Shown here one piece after another: positions 36,556-50,392 of a DNA stretch of 64,000 nt. Within the stretch, counting starts at the first letter, position 1. The number at the start of each line of letters is the position of its first letter. The notes beneath the pieces are model-generated. The model saw only the letters and a list, made by a program, of their open reading frames with translations, searched no databases and had not been told where the DNA came from. This DNA comes from Zerene cesonia (lineage: Eukaryota; Arthropoda; Insecta; Lepidoptera; Pieridae), in contig NC_052117.1 of NCBI RefSeq assembly GCF_012273895.1, positions 4,906,406-4,970,405 of the forward strand. The letters run 5' to 3'. A program made the translations under genes and the position numbers.

Positions 36556-39500
36556 GTAAGTATTGAAAACGTTGGTGTGCATGAGTAGGATAGCGCACAA
36601 ATTTAGCTAAGCGAAGCCGGTTGTGCGGGAATGGGACAGGAACTGTTCAAGTCACCCGTTGTACATTCCTTCCTGATACCGGCGCGACGTCGTACCTTTC
36701 GATCGTTCAAGTGGCAGATGAAGCTTTTAGGGCTGTCACCTTACCTCTATGTTAATTAACTCACTCTGTCACCTGTCACGAATATGTATTGATTTGACAT
36801 ATTTAGGAAATTGTAATTGTTGGTGCCGACTGATAGCATAATTTTAAATGACATTGAAAATTTATAATATGAGAAAATTTAAAATACATATAATTTGGAT
36901 TTTATTTTTTTATATCTGCTATCGAATTAAGTTTGAAAATTAATTAGGTTTGATAAAAGAGGAAAAAACCATTTTACGTAGTGTACATTATAGAATTAAA
37001 TATATCTGAATGTGGTAAATTTATTATAAATGAAGTCGAAGTTATTTATTTTTAGATTTATCAATACACTCCTCACATGAAATATTTTATTGCAAAATAA
37101 CGTATATTTTTTTCTTAAATTCAATAGATATACCTAATAATAAATTCCTGTTTTTAAAGAACGAGACAGCCCTATATCAACATGTCACAAAGTAGCAGGT
37201 AGTAGTGGTGCAAGGTCTACATAACGTCAAACGAGCTGCAAATTTTTGGAAGCGGCTTTTCCTTAGTGGACTTTTTGTCCCATACTTCAAGCACCATGAA
37301 GTTGTCTGCGTCTTTGTACCCTTAAGATGCCAATTAACCATTTTTAATAATCACCCCATTTTACAAATTTTGTAACTCATTATATTAAATGTATAACTTA
37401 TGATCTCAAACGAGCTACCCGTATTACTGACGCGATAAATCCAACCAACGAACAACCCAAAAAGGTTGTCTTGAAAATAATACCTCGCAGCATGGTTCCT
37501 TTGTGGAACCTGATTTTTAAAAAACCTTTGTATCAAGCGTTAAGCGAAACACTTCTGCGAAATCGGACCCCGCAGCCGTCGCGAGGGCGGTCTGACATTA
37601 ACGCATCGGGACACCCTATCAAAATATACAATTTGTTTCCACGTACCAAACTCACGAATTAGTATTATGTTTACACCTCTGTCCTGTACCTTTTTCATTT
37701 CATACAAGAAGTGACAGCCAAAGGTTTAATAATAGAAGGATTCCGAATAGCGTCCGTTATCAAGTTTCTCTCCTTATCGGAACTGACGTTAAAATACGCA
37801 AAAAAACATACGTTAAATATGACGTGCTTTTGACAGCCTGACACGGGTAAAGTGTTCGTTCACTTCATTAATTTTTCCGTTCTCATAGCTTGAGTAAACC
37901 TGATTTTTAAATATGCAATTTTGATAGTGAATATGATATCAAACGGCAATCTATCTTAAATTAGAAAGGAATATGTATAACGTTACCAAATTTAATAATA
38001 AGTAAACAAACAATTTAATTGCGTATTTATAAAAGCAAATATTCATTTAACTAAATGCTGCTTAAAATCTTAAATTGTTTGACAATGCGTCGGGCGCCTG
38101 AAAATGGAGTGAAAAGCCTTGTGGCGTAAGCGTTAAATAATGACGACGTATTGTGGTTCTGAGAATCACGTAAGTTGCCATTATATTTCTTAGGTCTTGA
38201 CAATGGTGTTCAGTGATATAATAACCAGCTGTGGACGCTTAAAGCCGTGCAATATAATGTAGTGTATGGCTACCTGTCTCAAATCGGCTTGAGTTTTTGT
38301 TCAAATTTTATGTCCTGTATTAAATGTGTTTTAACGTAGTTTACTAGAGTTTAGAAAGAGATATAAGTACTTTTATAGTCAAAAAGAATACACATTTTTT
38401 TGTATTTTTTTAAACATATTTATTTTTCATCAGAATTTAGTTATAAACACATGATAAATAAGCTCTGCCGGAGCCGTTTGTTACATTCAATTTTATAGTT
38501 GTCCTATAAAACGTCCATGAATTTAAAGTGCGAGAATATCGTACAAAATATAGAGCTCGAACGGTAAAGATAGTGCTATCGCATTATTCACGTATTTCTA
38601 TGAATTTTTATGCGCAAACCACGAGCAATCGTCCACCGAGTCCCGTAGTCAAAGTGCCGTGAATTGTGCCACGAATGGTCAAATAATGGAAGCAATAACA
38701 AAAGCGAGCTAACCATTGATTTTGATTTCACTACCTAAAAAGATGAGTGCCTTTGTATTGTATCCGCAAGTCTGGTTCGTGAATGACACGCGGAATACAC
38801 GTCCAGTCGCGAAAGCCAGAGTTATTGCGTTGACAGGTGAATACTAAAAGTCTATTGTATTGTTTGTGTTGTATTTGAATCAATAGTTTTGTACGCGACA
38901 TTTAAGTTTTTATTGCTGTACCACGTTTCAATAGTGCATGAAAATTATTACAATATTTTATGCATTAAACAACATAACGATTATGTAACAAATTACATTT
39001 TGAAAGTGAAGATTTTTGTTGTAATAATTCTCTTCAAACCTATAGTTCTATTTGTTTGTGTTTTCAATAGGCGAATGTTTAGGGTGTTTCGATTGGGCTT
39101 ATTTCGTACGTATTTTGTACTTAATAAATGTCCGCCTGGAGTGAAGCCGCTTCGTGACGCTAACTCGACGGCAGGCTGACGGCGCACGGAGCTAAAAATG
39201 ATCGAGTCACTTCTCTTTCTAGACGGCGATAATTCTGATAGCTCTTTTTGTAAAAATGAAGTGGTCCATTTTAATTTGATGTTGCGTAAAATAATCAATT
39301 CATATTTCATTTGTAGAATTTTTTCCTTCAAATATCTAACTGAATCCACTTTTATTTATATCGACTATTAATATTAATACGAATTAATTGCACTGTATAC
39401 ATATTTTTTACGGAGCAGGATATAAAGAACCGATTTTTGCAAAGATTACAGCCGTCCGTTTTCCATACATTTATAAGCCTATTTTATTGCACTACAAATC

Positions 39501-40876
39501 CAACGGTACCTGCGACACAGGTTTTCAAATAAATCTTAAAAATCTATCGGTTGTATGGGCACATGTAATCAATCAGGCGTCAGTGTTATTGTTGTGATTT
39601 GTTGAGGCTCGAGCCCTCGCGGCCCTCCAACGACCATTAGTTTGATTAGCTCGTCCGGCCCACGCACGCTGATTGTGCGAACTGGCTTTGATTGATTCCT
39701 CAAATGGCATCGATTCTGTGCTCACTTTATTCCCATTGAAACATTGTTGCCAGACTTTATTTCGAAAAAATGTCGTTACTGCGCATAGCCGTGATGGCAA
39801 TCGGCTTCGGGATATCTGAGCACATGATATGGTAGTAAGGATGATTAAGAGCTATTACGTGCTAGGTTTGAGTTAGAATTATTGTTAGATGCATTTCCTT
39901 TCTACAAGAATGTATTATTTTTACATACAAGCACTATCCTGTATGAGTGAACACGATTTGTGAGTTTGGAAGTTATTGTATAATTGCTTATCAGAAATGT
40001 AACGGCAGCATTTCGTTTGAAAAAAAACTTTATTTTATGTTAAATGATTGCATGTTATAATATCTATTTAAAAATTAATTGTTCATTTAATAAAGATTTA
40101 TATTTTTAAGCCTATTTGGCATCGTGTTTTATATATCCTCGATTAACGATGAAAAACTTTCTTCTTATACCTAATATGATTTGTGTGTTTAGAATACACA
40201 TAACGTAAGTGTCTAAAACATTCCAAAGATGTAATACAAACCAAACATTCCAAATACTTCGTTTGACAAGGTGTAGGTTTTCTTTGTAATATTGCTAGGA
40301 AATGTAAACGAGGGAGGACTGACAAAACTTGTGGAATAAAGAAAAGGTTGTAGAAAGATCTCATACCCGAGACACTGACCGTCTAAATGACAATGTACAT
40401 TTATTTTGAAAAAGAAATAGTTCTTTAATCATGTTGTTCTTGAAAAGCAGCAGGGGTAATAATTTTATAATTAAAAAAATGGTCTACAGACTTAAAATAC
40501 TTTGTTAAGAACCTTGAAATACTTTCAATTTTCAATTTCATTATCTCATTATGTCGTTTTTATTGTACAAATACAGAGTAAGTGTTTAAATACAAAATGC
40601 ATATTACTCTTTGGTATCTATCCATTTACCATGCTCTATATTTGCTTGTTATTCCAAAGGCCGTAGATGCGAACAAAAAGAATTCATTTCACATTTATCG
40701 CAAGTTCAAATTGCTAAGTTTAATTTTGGAAGCACAACTTTCAGAATTAGTTTTCGTTCAATCCCGAGGACGTGATCTGATTGAATAATTGCAGTTTTTC
40801 CTTTCTCGCAGGTCACGAGATGCGTATCGCTTCGATTGAGAGAGTTCTGTTAAATCGAACTGGAGCTACAACTCAC

Positions 40877-40892
40877 GAAATGGACCATCAAA
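40877..40892 (-). other. Possible 16-nt micro-exon
   Basis: On the minus strand a strong acceptor (TTTGTCCTTTTTCTTGCAG) is followed 16 bases later by C|GTGAGT. If spliced after the exon at 51838, the 16 bases would give an immediate TGA, so it could only be a 5' UTR or regulatory exon. The plus strand also has an acceptor-like string here (tttcctttctcgcag, ending at 40811), so the strand is not secure. Confidence 0.2.
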
Positions 40893-43800
40893 CTGCAAGA
40901 AAAAGGACAAAACAAAATGTATAAAGGAAATTGCTTCCACAAATCCACTCGTATCTTGGACAATAAACGTGGAACGGTTCGGCTGCCCTAATAGCAATGA
41001 AATCACGAAACCAAAACTGCCCGATGTCAGATTTCTGTCGTGCTCCTATGGGCGATATTTCTTATCTATTTTTAAAATTACTACTAATGCTCCCTAAAAT
41101 ATCTTATCTTTATTGCTCTTTTCTAATACACCCATGGATCAATTTCATACTTATTTAATTAAACTTATTCAACTAAAACAAGATAATTTAATCAATTGCA
41201 AATTTACTAAACGATTTTTTTTTCTTTAGCAAAATTCTGTAAATGGATTTCTAAAACGACTTCAGCTTTCGTTAAGAATATATATTTCAAGTCGTTAAAA
41301 CAATATTCATTAAATAAAGTCGTATAAAAGTTTTCGTATTCGGTCGGTTATGGGCCCAAGGAAAATGCTGGATTTTTCCATTTAGAGTGCACCCTTTAAA
41401 CAAACCCTCTTTGTGGTCAGGGCGAGCTTTTATCTCATTTAATTGAGATTAAAATGAATGTTACGATACAGCTTATGACGCTTCAGATCTCTAATACAAT
41501 GAAATTTTAAGATAATTTTATAGAATATCGGTTTTTACTCGGAGCATTGCTTAGGTCCACTTATAGTACTTATAGCTTGTATATAATTTGCTATATTCTA
41601 ATATGCAACAACTGCTTATTTGTTTTTCTGTTGTCATTGTCATTAATCCTTTATTGATCTGAAAATAACTAAATTGAGTAAATTTAACCATTTAAACAAT
41701 TGGTTATCTTTTAGCAAAGTAGCGATTTCTTCTAGATAACTAGACGTACGGAGACAAAATGAATCAAAGTAAAGGAGTAGGGTAAAGCATGAGAGTTTAA
41801 TATAAAAATAAATAAAATATATATAATACAGTGTACATCCCTATTTACATTCAATTTTTATTTGCAATCGATCAAAAGAAAGTTACGATTACAAAAAATA
41901 AAGATGTGAATATATATAAAAGTAATTCAAGAGAGAGATTGTGCATTATTTATTGGTAAATATAGATTATTAATAATATTCATTTTTAGGGACAATGAGT
42001 TAAAATATTCATCTGATCACTTTTAATTAATATTCAATATGTGTTTAAAAATAACTAAAATAAGTGAACACGCGGAGGTTGTTTTAATTAAAAATATTCA
42101 TTTATAAAAACGTTAATAGCCCCTGTACACGCAACGGTTCGCTATAAAGAGAATTTACACTTTAAAATTTTGCTTTCTAATCTTCTATTTTTTACACCAA
42201 AGAGAATTATACACATAATTATATTGTAGAAAATTGCCTGTCAGACGCACTAAAGGCTGGTCAAAGGATAGAGGAATGTTTGTGAAAAACATAAACGTAT
42301 TTTCACGTGCTCGGTTAAAAACAGTAAATAGCCAAGAACATGCAATGCTGGTGGAGTAAATTTGTTAGTATAAATCAATTAATGATATATGACAATAACA
42401 TACTTTTATATACGAGAAATTCCGTTTTAGTTACTACTCAAAAATGACTGAACAAATTTTAATGCTTTTCGGTTTGTTGAATTTTTCTCCGCTTCGATCA
42501 AAATAATATCTTAGTTACTAAAAAAATCAAAAAGCTTACAGAAACTGTCTGGACCGGGTAGTTCAGTAGTTAAATTGTATTTTGTGATAGCGTGAATAAA
42601 TTAAAAATATTGTAATGTCGTATTCAATAGCTTCAAAAACTAGTGTAATTATTATTTCACCTTTATTCTGAAAGTACATGAAGAAAGAACAAAAAATAAA
42701 CAATAATGTCTACGAACCATCACAAAGAACATGTTATACGTCCTAAATTTGTATATTAACAAATTTCTCGAACTCTCTTGTAATCACTTGCCAGCAATCA
42801 TTACTTCAAAGTTGACGTAAAACGTAATTACAAGTCAAATAAAGGCGATGTGTTCTAATCGATTTTATTATACTCCTTTCAATTCAAAGTAGTTCCATAA
42901 AGGATCGTTACAGTTCAGAAATTGTTGCCAAAGAGTTAGGAGCCCGATGTCTGTACAAGTTTATGATTATTCTTGGAAGTGCGATAAAGTTCTAACTTCT
43001 ACGCGAGGCTTAATACGTTATAGGCTGTGTTCAATTCGAGCATGAGAGATATAACTATTACTTCAGATACTATGTCTTGGTTGGTAAAGTAAGGGTAATT
43101 TATCGTTTCATACCTGTACTTTGAATTATAAGTCAATAAAAATATGTATCTGGAATATCCGTATGTGAATGTATACGTAGCAAGGTAGAGCTGTATAAGA
43201 AGAGATTCATAAATTGGTCTCAATTTCTTCCAAACAAAGGAAATAAATGGATTTGTAGCCTTCTTTTCTCCTATCGAACAATTATATCAAAAATTTAATG
43301 TTAATAATATAAATACACACAAAACAATTTTTCTTTTCTTAGTCATATCAAATTGATCGGAGTATTATCGCCTTGATAGACAGTCCAAGAAGGATGGTCT
43401 TTTTCTCAATTGAATGGGAATGAAAGTGTTATTTATTAAGTAAACGATGTGAAAACATCGTAGCAAAATCGTACTCCCTATAATTATAGAAAATATCAGA
43501 AATGTTTATAGATAGAATAGGTATATAAACATAGAACATTTTGCGATTGAATGTTCCAAATATGAAAGTTGATTTGAACTGTCTTAAACTTGACTTTCGC
43601 ACAAAAATTGACGCTTATCATTCTTGGAGCAAAAAGCTGCTAGCGGTTTTGTTGGATGAGCGAAGTGTCAAAGTTAAATTGAATATTGGAGTGAAATGAT
43701 CTCGAAGTTGTCTTCTCGTTGAGTAGTTAATCCAATCCTACAATCGACTCAGAGTTGAATGTCATAGAACAATGTACAGCCGCATTGCTTATTCATTGTT

Positions 43801-44439
43801 AACAATGTATGCGTAACTGTTTATCTAAGGTGTCTTAATAATTTGATTACATTCTTTGGTGACTATAACATGATAGTTACAAATAAACGAGAAACGTCTC
43901 ATTAAATCTTTTAAAGGAACGGTTATTCGAGTTGAAACTCGAATTTTTATTTTTCATATGCATATTGCATTTCTGTTGTTACATTAGGTAATTAGTACTC
44001 CTCCTTCTGGAATAATTTTTGATATAAGTCAAAAATTTAACCTGCCTTTATAAAATTAGACAATATCAGATATGTTTATAACAATATAGTGTAATAAAAT
44101 CACATACACTAAGATCAAGATAATATATAAATGTTTCGGGTCAGATTTTGATTAAAGGATCCTCGACATAGGGTTGTCTTATTGTCTTTTGTCTGATATG
44201 AAGACACATTTGTCACGTGCAATTGACTGCGAGACGGGTGACAGGGGCTAATAGACAGATCTTAGATTGGCAAAACAAATCGACGTAACGTATTGTTCAA
44301 TATATTAAATCTCATACAATATATTGCACATTATATACGTCGTATTGAATAATTTTTCATTTTAGCAGAATATTTTCTATAACACAAAGAACGGACCACG
44401 TTGATACACACTTTTCAAAATAACAATAATTTAGCTTTA

Positions 44440-45190
44440 GCGTTAAGGTGGTGGTGGTGCCTAGGTGCCCTAGGTGCCTATGCCTTCTAATACGTTGCAT
44501 AGCACATGCATCTGGTATGTCGGTCGGTCAAAACTGGATAAGAAATAATAGAAAGAAAGAAAGAAAATACATTTAATCACAAATACAACATTTTAGCTTA
44601 CAACTGATACATTTTAAGAAGAATAAAAAAATGACATTGGACATATTCTAATATTTGGACAGTATTTGTGATAAGGTGGACTACTCAGCATTTGCCTCTC
44701 CGTATTAGTGGAGAGGCGCCGGTTTTCAGCAGTCCCCTCGACTTGCTACGCTTGGAGCACCAGAACGGTCTTTTGGGTGGTAAAATAAATATTAGAAACA
44801 CAATAGGGCACACTTGGGAGGATTACTATATATAAAGGGATACTAGATGTAACAAGATGTAAGAAAATAATAAAAAAAAGTCACCACTTCAACACAGCGA
44901 GGCACACTACGTCGCCATTACTAGATTCATAACGCACCGGAATCTCACGATACACAAATTTTAAAGTTATTAGATAATATACAAAAATTAAAAGCAACCG
45001 AAACTTTCCGTGAGTATATAAAGTAAATTAGCACGTGATCCGCGCGTGATTACATGAGAGGCGACAGACAAATTTTTCGACTTCACGACCACGACGTCTC
45101 GACAAAGACTGCTCCGGCCGTATGAATATATCGCGTCACTCTCTACCCTCAAAATATCAATAATTTTATTTTGTCTCTTCTGAACATTTT
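44440..45190 (-). mobile_element. Unclassified GC-richer element, possible retroelement LTR or non-coding exon
   Basis: Read on the minus strand, the segment has a TATA-like TTTATATAC (about 45015), then a GC-richer transcribed-looking region with AATGGCGACGTAGTG and GTTGAAGTGGTGAC. A perfect 8-bp stem follows (GCCTCTCC 44694-44701 / GGAGAGGC 44710-44717). It ends with an ATTAAA signal near a (GAAA)n tract at 44551-44568. This order resembles the promoter, leader and polyadenylation layout of an LTR. I found no terminal repeat partner, no target duplication and no coding region, so a long non-coding exon or another element type remains possible. Confidence 0.3.
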
Positions 45191-48100
45191 TTGTTTGTTT
45201 TTTTTTTGTAATTTTTTATATTTTACAAATCTCTGAATTAAATATTATTCGCTCTCTGTTCTGTTTTTTACCCTAAAACTCAACCTTTAAGACATATTTT
45301 AATTATCTACCGATATTTTTCAGCATGATCGAATATGTTTCAGCAATAAACATTATTTTCCATATCCTTAAACACGAAAACACATTTTGCAAATAAACCA
45401 GGACAAAAATAAAGCTCGTCAAACGTCAAACGCCAAGACACCGGTGTTAAAGATTAAGTAATCGGCGGACGATTCCAGAAGCTGGCCACGTCCAATTAGG
45501 GTCCTGTCCCGTGGGACCCCTGGGATCATATCGGTCTCCACTGATATTCTACGCGGTACAAACCTTTTTTACATCGTATAAGTAAGAGGTTATAACAAGG
45601 AACAATCTGGCAATTTTACAAATATTCATAAAAGATGCAATGTATAACAAATACAATAAATTCTAAACTGCACTTTATAAGGACGGAGTTTTCTATTGCA
45701 TAAATTGTAATAAAATCTTCTCGGATAATTCACACATTTTGCCATGTTAATGAGCTTACTAGAAAATTGACTGAGTCCGTGCTGTGGAAGTGGATACAGG
45801 TGTATGGCCGGTGTAAGGCCACATAAAGCACACAAATTGACTACTATGTCGATATTGTGAAATATAAACCCATCATTGCCACAAATTAGAAAAAGTTAAC
45901 AAGATGATTCAGAACCATATTTTATCAAAATGTCAAATTAATTTTCAAGCTCTATCAAATTAAGTGAAAGTAAAATACATAAAATAAAATGAATGCGTAT
46001 TCTGATCCTATAAATTCACGGTTATCTAAACGCTCTGGTTAGTAGGTTAGCAATAATAAATTCGATCCCGTTTCGAGCATTATTTGTTTAATTTATATGT
46101 GAGGTACATTTTACTGTTTTCCGGGCGCCTGCAATTCAGTCACGTACCAGTTTTATAAACAAAATCCCCTCGAAGTCATTTTATTACTAACAGCAAATTT
46201 GAACGAACATAATAGTATATACGGGTCAAAAATTATATACGAAAATCAAAACTTTATATCGTAATATTCTTGTCAACTATTGGATTGACCCAAGATAGAT
46301 AATATAATATGGTAAATAGTAATAACAATAAAATGCATCTTTCTACAATAGAAATTCAGATTGAGAATTCCTTCTGTCATTATGTGTTTCAATCCAATAC
46401 CAGGAGTATCACAAGTAAAGAAAATCTGACGAATTCTTTTTTTAATTTTATAAGTCCCGATATTCACTAGGTGAGTATAAACCGTTCATTTTATGCGAAG
46501 CTTATTATACGAGTTTATTCCGCAGGTTCGTTTACGTGTAAAAGTTATTGAAACGTACATCGTATAACACGATTTTGCCTAAATAAATTCGCATCTTTAT
46601 TTCATAAAGCTTCGAAATAAAAATATGTGAAGGAAACGAAGGTATTCGGTTTGTTGCTCGTAAACTTCAGAAAACATTGCTAACGTAGAAAAAGGTAACA
46701 AGGATTCTTCGGAAAGCCGAATTCAAAGTGACAAGATTACCCATACATTCGCTAGGGTCGACAACCAAAGGATTTCTAAGACAGCTTTTTGCGGACGATA
46801 AACGATGTATATTTTAAATATTAAATCTGATATATATGTTGCGTAACCGGCATTCGACAAAAGAAACTAGATATTAAATGAGTACTGATTTATTAATATT
46901 TTCTCTATATAAAGGTATGGAATATTTATATAATTGAGTATTGGGTTAAAAAATAAGAATACATTGCTTTGTACCAAAAAATATTTCAAATTTAAATAGC
47001 AAACCTCCTCAATTGTAGAAAACAAATATAATTTAAAGAGTTATGTAAAAAAAATTCAAGATTTCTTCCTAAATGCTCGATAACTATATTTAACAAATGG
47101 AAGTAGCTACACATGTAGTCTCATTTTTGCCCATAGAATATTATATTATTCTACCCCACGTTCATGGTAACTACGGCAATATAATTGAGGATACTATCCT
47201 GCTTTATCAGTAATACGAAATGTAATCCTATATTACGAGGAAATTTCATAAAGGAATACATTATTTTGAAACAATACTATTTATTTTCGTCATAAAACTC
47301 AGCTTAACTTAGTTTGTAATTTTAAAGTTTTTGTATTTATTGATATACAGTTGAAAATGGTTGTTATTATAATTATGCTTAGTGCAAATGGCCAATTTTA
47401 TCATACAATCTTTTTTTTATAATTTAGTTATACGCTATCATAACCACACTTAGAAAAATGCTATTTACTGCAACATGTATATCATGGAAACACTAATCGC
47501 GTGATCACTTCAAAGCGTTAGCAACGACCCTCTCGTTACAAAACTCATTACAAGACGCCAAATAAGAAGTCGTAAAGCAACCTTTCTTCAGAGCCTATTA
47601 CGGTATGCCGAATGATATTTTGTAATACTTAGGGACGTTTACATCGGGCGCTTGGGTTCCAATGTAAACACCGTATTTAATCTGTGCTCTTCTTTATCTC
47701 GCAGCCAATGAGAAGAAAACTTTATTTTGTGCGTAAACAAGGGTAATAGACTTCTTTTTCCACACAAACGGTTTCTGTCCGGTGCCGGAGGATATTGAAA
47801 AGCCAGACTCCTGTCCAGAATACGTTAAGAGATGTCGGAATTGCGGCTTAGATGGGACGACATTTTTCATGAATCGAATACATTTATTTGAAATTCGATT
47901 TAGGACTGTTCAAGTAATTAAATTACACGTTCAAGCTATGGTCAAATTATTTATAGCGTACTAGTAAGCCTGTATAACAAAACCATAAAATAATATGATA
48001 TCATTTTCTTTTTCCTCATGTCTTGAATGGCACAAAAATATAAGAGGTTAAGCATATAACGTTATATCGATTTCATGTGCCTACTTGAATATAAACAAAT

Positions 48101-49020
48101 TCTTCGGAAGTGGGCATATTTACTAAGACTTCTCTACAATTGATTATGTTTCAGCGATCAGCAAAAATATTAAATTTCAAACTCGCTTCAAGTTTAGAAG
48201 CGAGTATTTAGACATAAATTGTATCTCAATTACATAACAATATATTATGCTCGATATTATGATGCCAGTAATTTTGCAATACAATGTGTCTGTAATGATT
48301 TCATAGCTTCAAGATAAAAACAATTTCATTCAATAAAAATTCATGATCAAAAAAAAAAGGTTATTAAATAGAATTCCAATACTCAGATGTGATATAACTG
48401 CGAATCTCTAAAAACGTCCAAAATTGAAATATCAGCGCTATGATTGTAGTAAAAATAACAACTTTAAGATACAAAAAAGCGTAATACAATAGAATTCACA
48501 TCTCACGCATTCTCGACCTGTTTGCATATCAATATTTAAAGGCCTATAATAATGTACTTCGATATACAGAATTTCATGTGATCCCGTTTGAAGCGTGTTA
48601 TTGAATATCGGAAACGTATTTGGGGTTGAAATGAGATCTCTTCCTATTGTTTTGGAGGCGTTCACTTGATCTCTCCTTTACGAGTTTGACGACTAATTTC
48701 CTTTTTTTCGCGCAAAATTCGGAGAAGTTTTTTTTTAATATATGATATGGTTTTATCTAAGCATGGTTTTTAAAACCGACTAAGATTTTAATTAAATAAA
48801 TAAATTGTTAAGTAGGAGATCATTATCAAGCACCATATAATTATATATCTTTTGAGATGTACTATTATCAAACAAATAGCAGCTAATATAACAAAATCCA
48901 CAAATTTTATCAAATCTCATTTTTGTAAATGTTCTATTTCTAAGAAATGTATACATGTTATTTATGTGTGTGACATGAAAATAATTTTAAGACAAATAAT
49001 AGAAACATTATGAATATAAT
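45191..49020. other. Intron-like sequence
   Basis: No supported gene. It holds the short cysteine-rich frame at 47761-47964, listed separately. A 9-bp hairpin (actcgcttc / gaagcgagt) lies at 48181-48205. The rest is AT-rich and unremarkable. Confidence 0.4.
47761..47964 (+). pseudogene. Short cysteine-rich frame, possible fossil exon
   Basis: The frame open up to TAG 47962-47964 reads NGFCPVPEDIEKPDSC near its start, then CPEYVKRCRNCG. This gives four cysteines in about 22 residues, loosely like the start of a WAP-type (four-disulfide core) domain. The later cysteines of such a domain are absent, the C-terminal half is low-complexity, and no acceptor AG or donor fits. It may be a degraded exon or coincidence. 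Confidence 0.15.
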
Positions 49021-49031
49021 ATATATTAGCT

Positions 49032-49101
49032 CATAACCCTCATAGGAGGCCTGAGTCCCAGCAGTGGGAACATATATGGGCTGATGATGATGATGATGAT
49101 G
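49032..49101 (+). mobile_element. 5'-truncated SINE tail (Metulj-like)
   Basis: Only the last ~70 bases of the family are present: cataaccctcataggaggcc, the CCCAGCAGTGGGAACAT block, then a (GAT)n tail of about seven units. The 11-bp sequence atatattagct at 49021-49031 and 49102-49112 is an exact target-site duplication. The truncation therefore arose at insertion and not by later deletion. Confidence 0.9.
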
Positions 49102-49112
49102 ATATATTAGCT

Positions 49113-50392
49113 TGTATTGTACTGGTTATTTGCAAGTATATGTTTTTCTCCGGGGAGAAATACCGTCTACAGTGCTTTCGTTTGTTTTCACACTACTTCC
49201 CACTTTTCGACTCTAGGCAACTTTATATTAACATAACTTTAAATTTATTTATAAATTAAAACAATTATTTATGTTACTTGTGAATTTGATCGAAGTTAAA
49301 ATATTTTAAGTTATTAACTATTGGTTATTTTTAAACCATTTTTATATCCAATACTTATTAATAATGTACTGGAATCTAACAAAAACATGTCAGTTTATCT
49401 TTCCAATATTATATCTTGCGCATTTTTTCATGAATGAATCTCGACGTATCTATCGTACGTGTCCCTGGCTATGAATATGCGACAAAATACGCAATATATC
49501 TGCCAAAAGTGACAGTAGAATTCAATTTCCATAACGAGTTTCAGAAGTTCCCTCTACACTCGAATTTTTTCAATTGAGACCTTAAAAGTTTTTAGGTCAA
49601 CACACGCTTCGCTTCGAAGTATCTAATTTAAATAAGAAAAGTTTTTGCAAAATTACCATTGACAAGTGGTACTAAACATTTGTTAACGAATTCTCATTGC
49701 TGATGACGTCGTAGTGTTAAAGATATGGGCTTTAACTAACAATCTTGCTTCTTCCTTTTTCTGTCATTTCTATTACTTATAAAGTTAAAACTAACAATAG
49801 ATGTCATATAAGAGTGACCTACAGAAATCTATTTTATGAAACGTAATAAAAATTTCGGTAAACAACATCATTTTAATCCCAGAACCATTAAAATAGTTTC
49901 CCTCCAAAACCCTTTCAAACAGAGAACAGATTACACATTCGCAGCGCATAAAACTCGTGACAAGGTATGAGAGCGCACCATTTGTTTTGTTGCCATCTAT
50001 ACATTTAATTGGCACCAGTAGATCTACAGCTCCGCAGTCACCAGACATGTTGATGTGTGGATCAGCAAAGCGAGCTATTCGTTTCGTCGAAATATCCGTG
50101 AATTGTTACAAAAATAACATTTAAACACGCTCTAAGCAAATGTAGCGGAATTGTTTATTTTATTGCTCTCGAATGGAAAATTTAATTAAAACATTTAAAC
50201 GAATAAACGGATGTTTGATTCAATTCTTCAAACAGCAGGATGGAATGCACACATCCATTTAGATGTTGCGTTAAATATATCCGTTAAACATTTAACTGTT
50301 TAGTTATAATACAATTACATTATTTTGCATTATTAAAATCTATTTATATATAGTTCTACTGTTAATTTTCATTCAACTTGAAATTATGTTTT
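49113..50392. other. Intron-like sequence
   Basis: An 85-codon minus-strand frame (49791-50048) starts with a plausible ATG context and contains several cysteines (CECVICSLF). It has no splice site at either end and no recognised domain, so it is not called as a gene. Nothing else is seen. Confidence 0.4.

Larger units (their letters stand above)
35393..44439. other. Intron-like sequence with a few GC-richer islands
   Basis: The stretch holds the exon-like segment at 36200-36555 and the possible micro-exon at 40877-40892, listed separately. GC-richer islands lie at about 37545-37620, 39130-39230 and 39600-39830. The opposed open frames at 38889-39179 and 38993-39349 overlap each other and have no decisive splice pair. 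A small hairpin (attcgagtt / aactcgaat) lies at 43925-43944. Confidence 0.4.

Noticed and set aside
38889..39349. Overlapping opposed frames of 96 and 118 codons
   Set aside because: They occupy the same bases on opposite strands. An acceptor-like TTTTCAATAG at 39070 exists, but no donor or domain supports either frame.
44518..45188. Solo LTR with TG...CA ends on the minus strand
   Set aside because: Candidate ends TGTTC and CGACA can be placed, but the flanking bases do not form a target duplication, so the boundaries were not claimed.
49082..49101. Independent (GAT)n microsatellite
   Set aside because: It is the 3' tail of the truncated SINE, inside the target duplication.
49791..50048. 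85-codon minus-strand frame with several cysteines
   Set aside because: The N-terminal half looks mildly protein-like, but there is no splice context and the C-terminal half is low-complexity.
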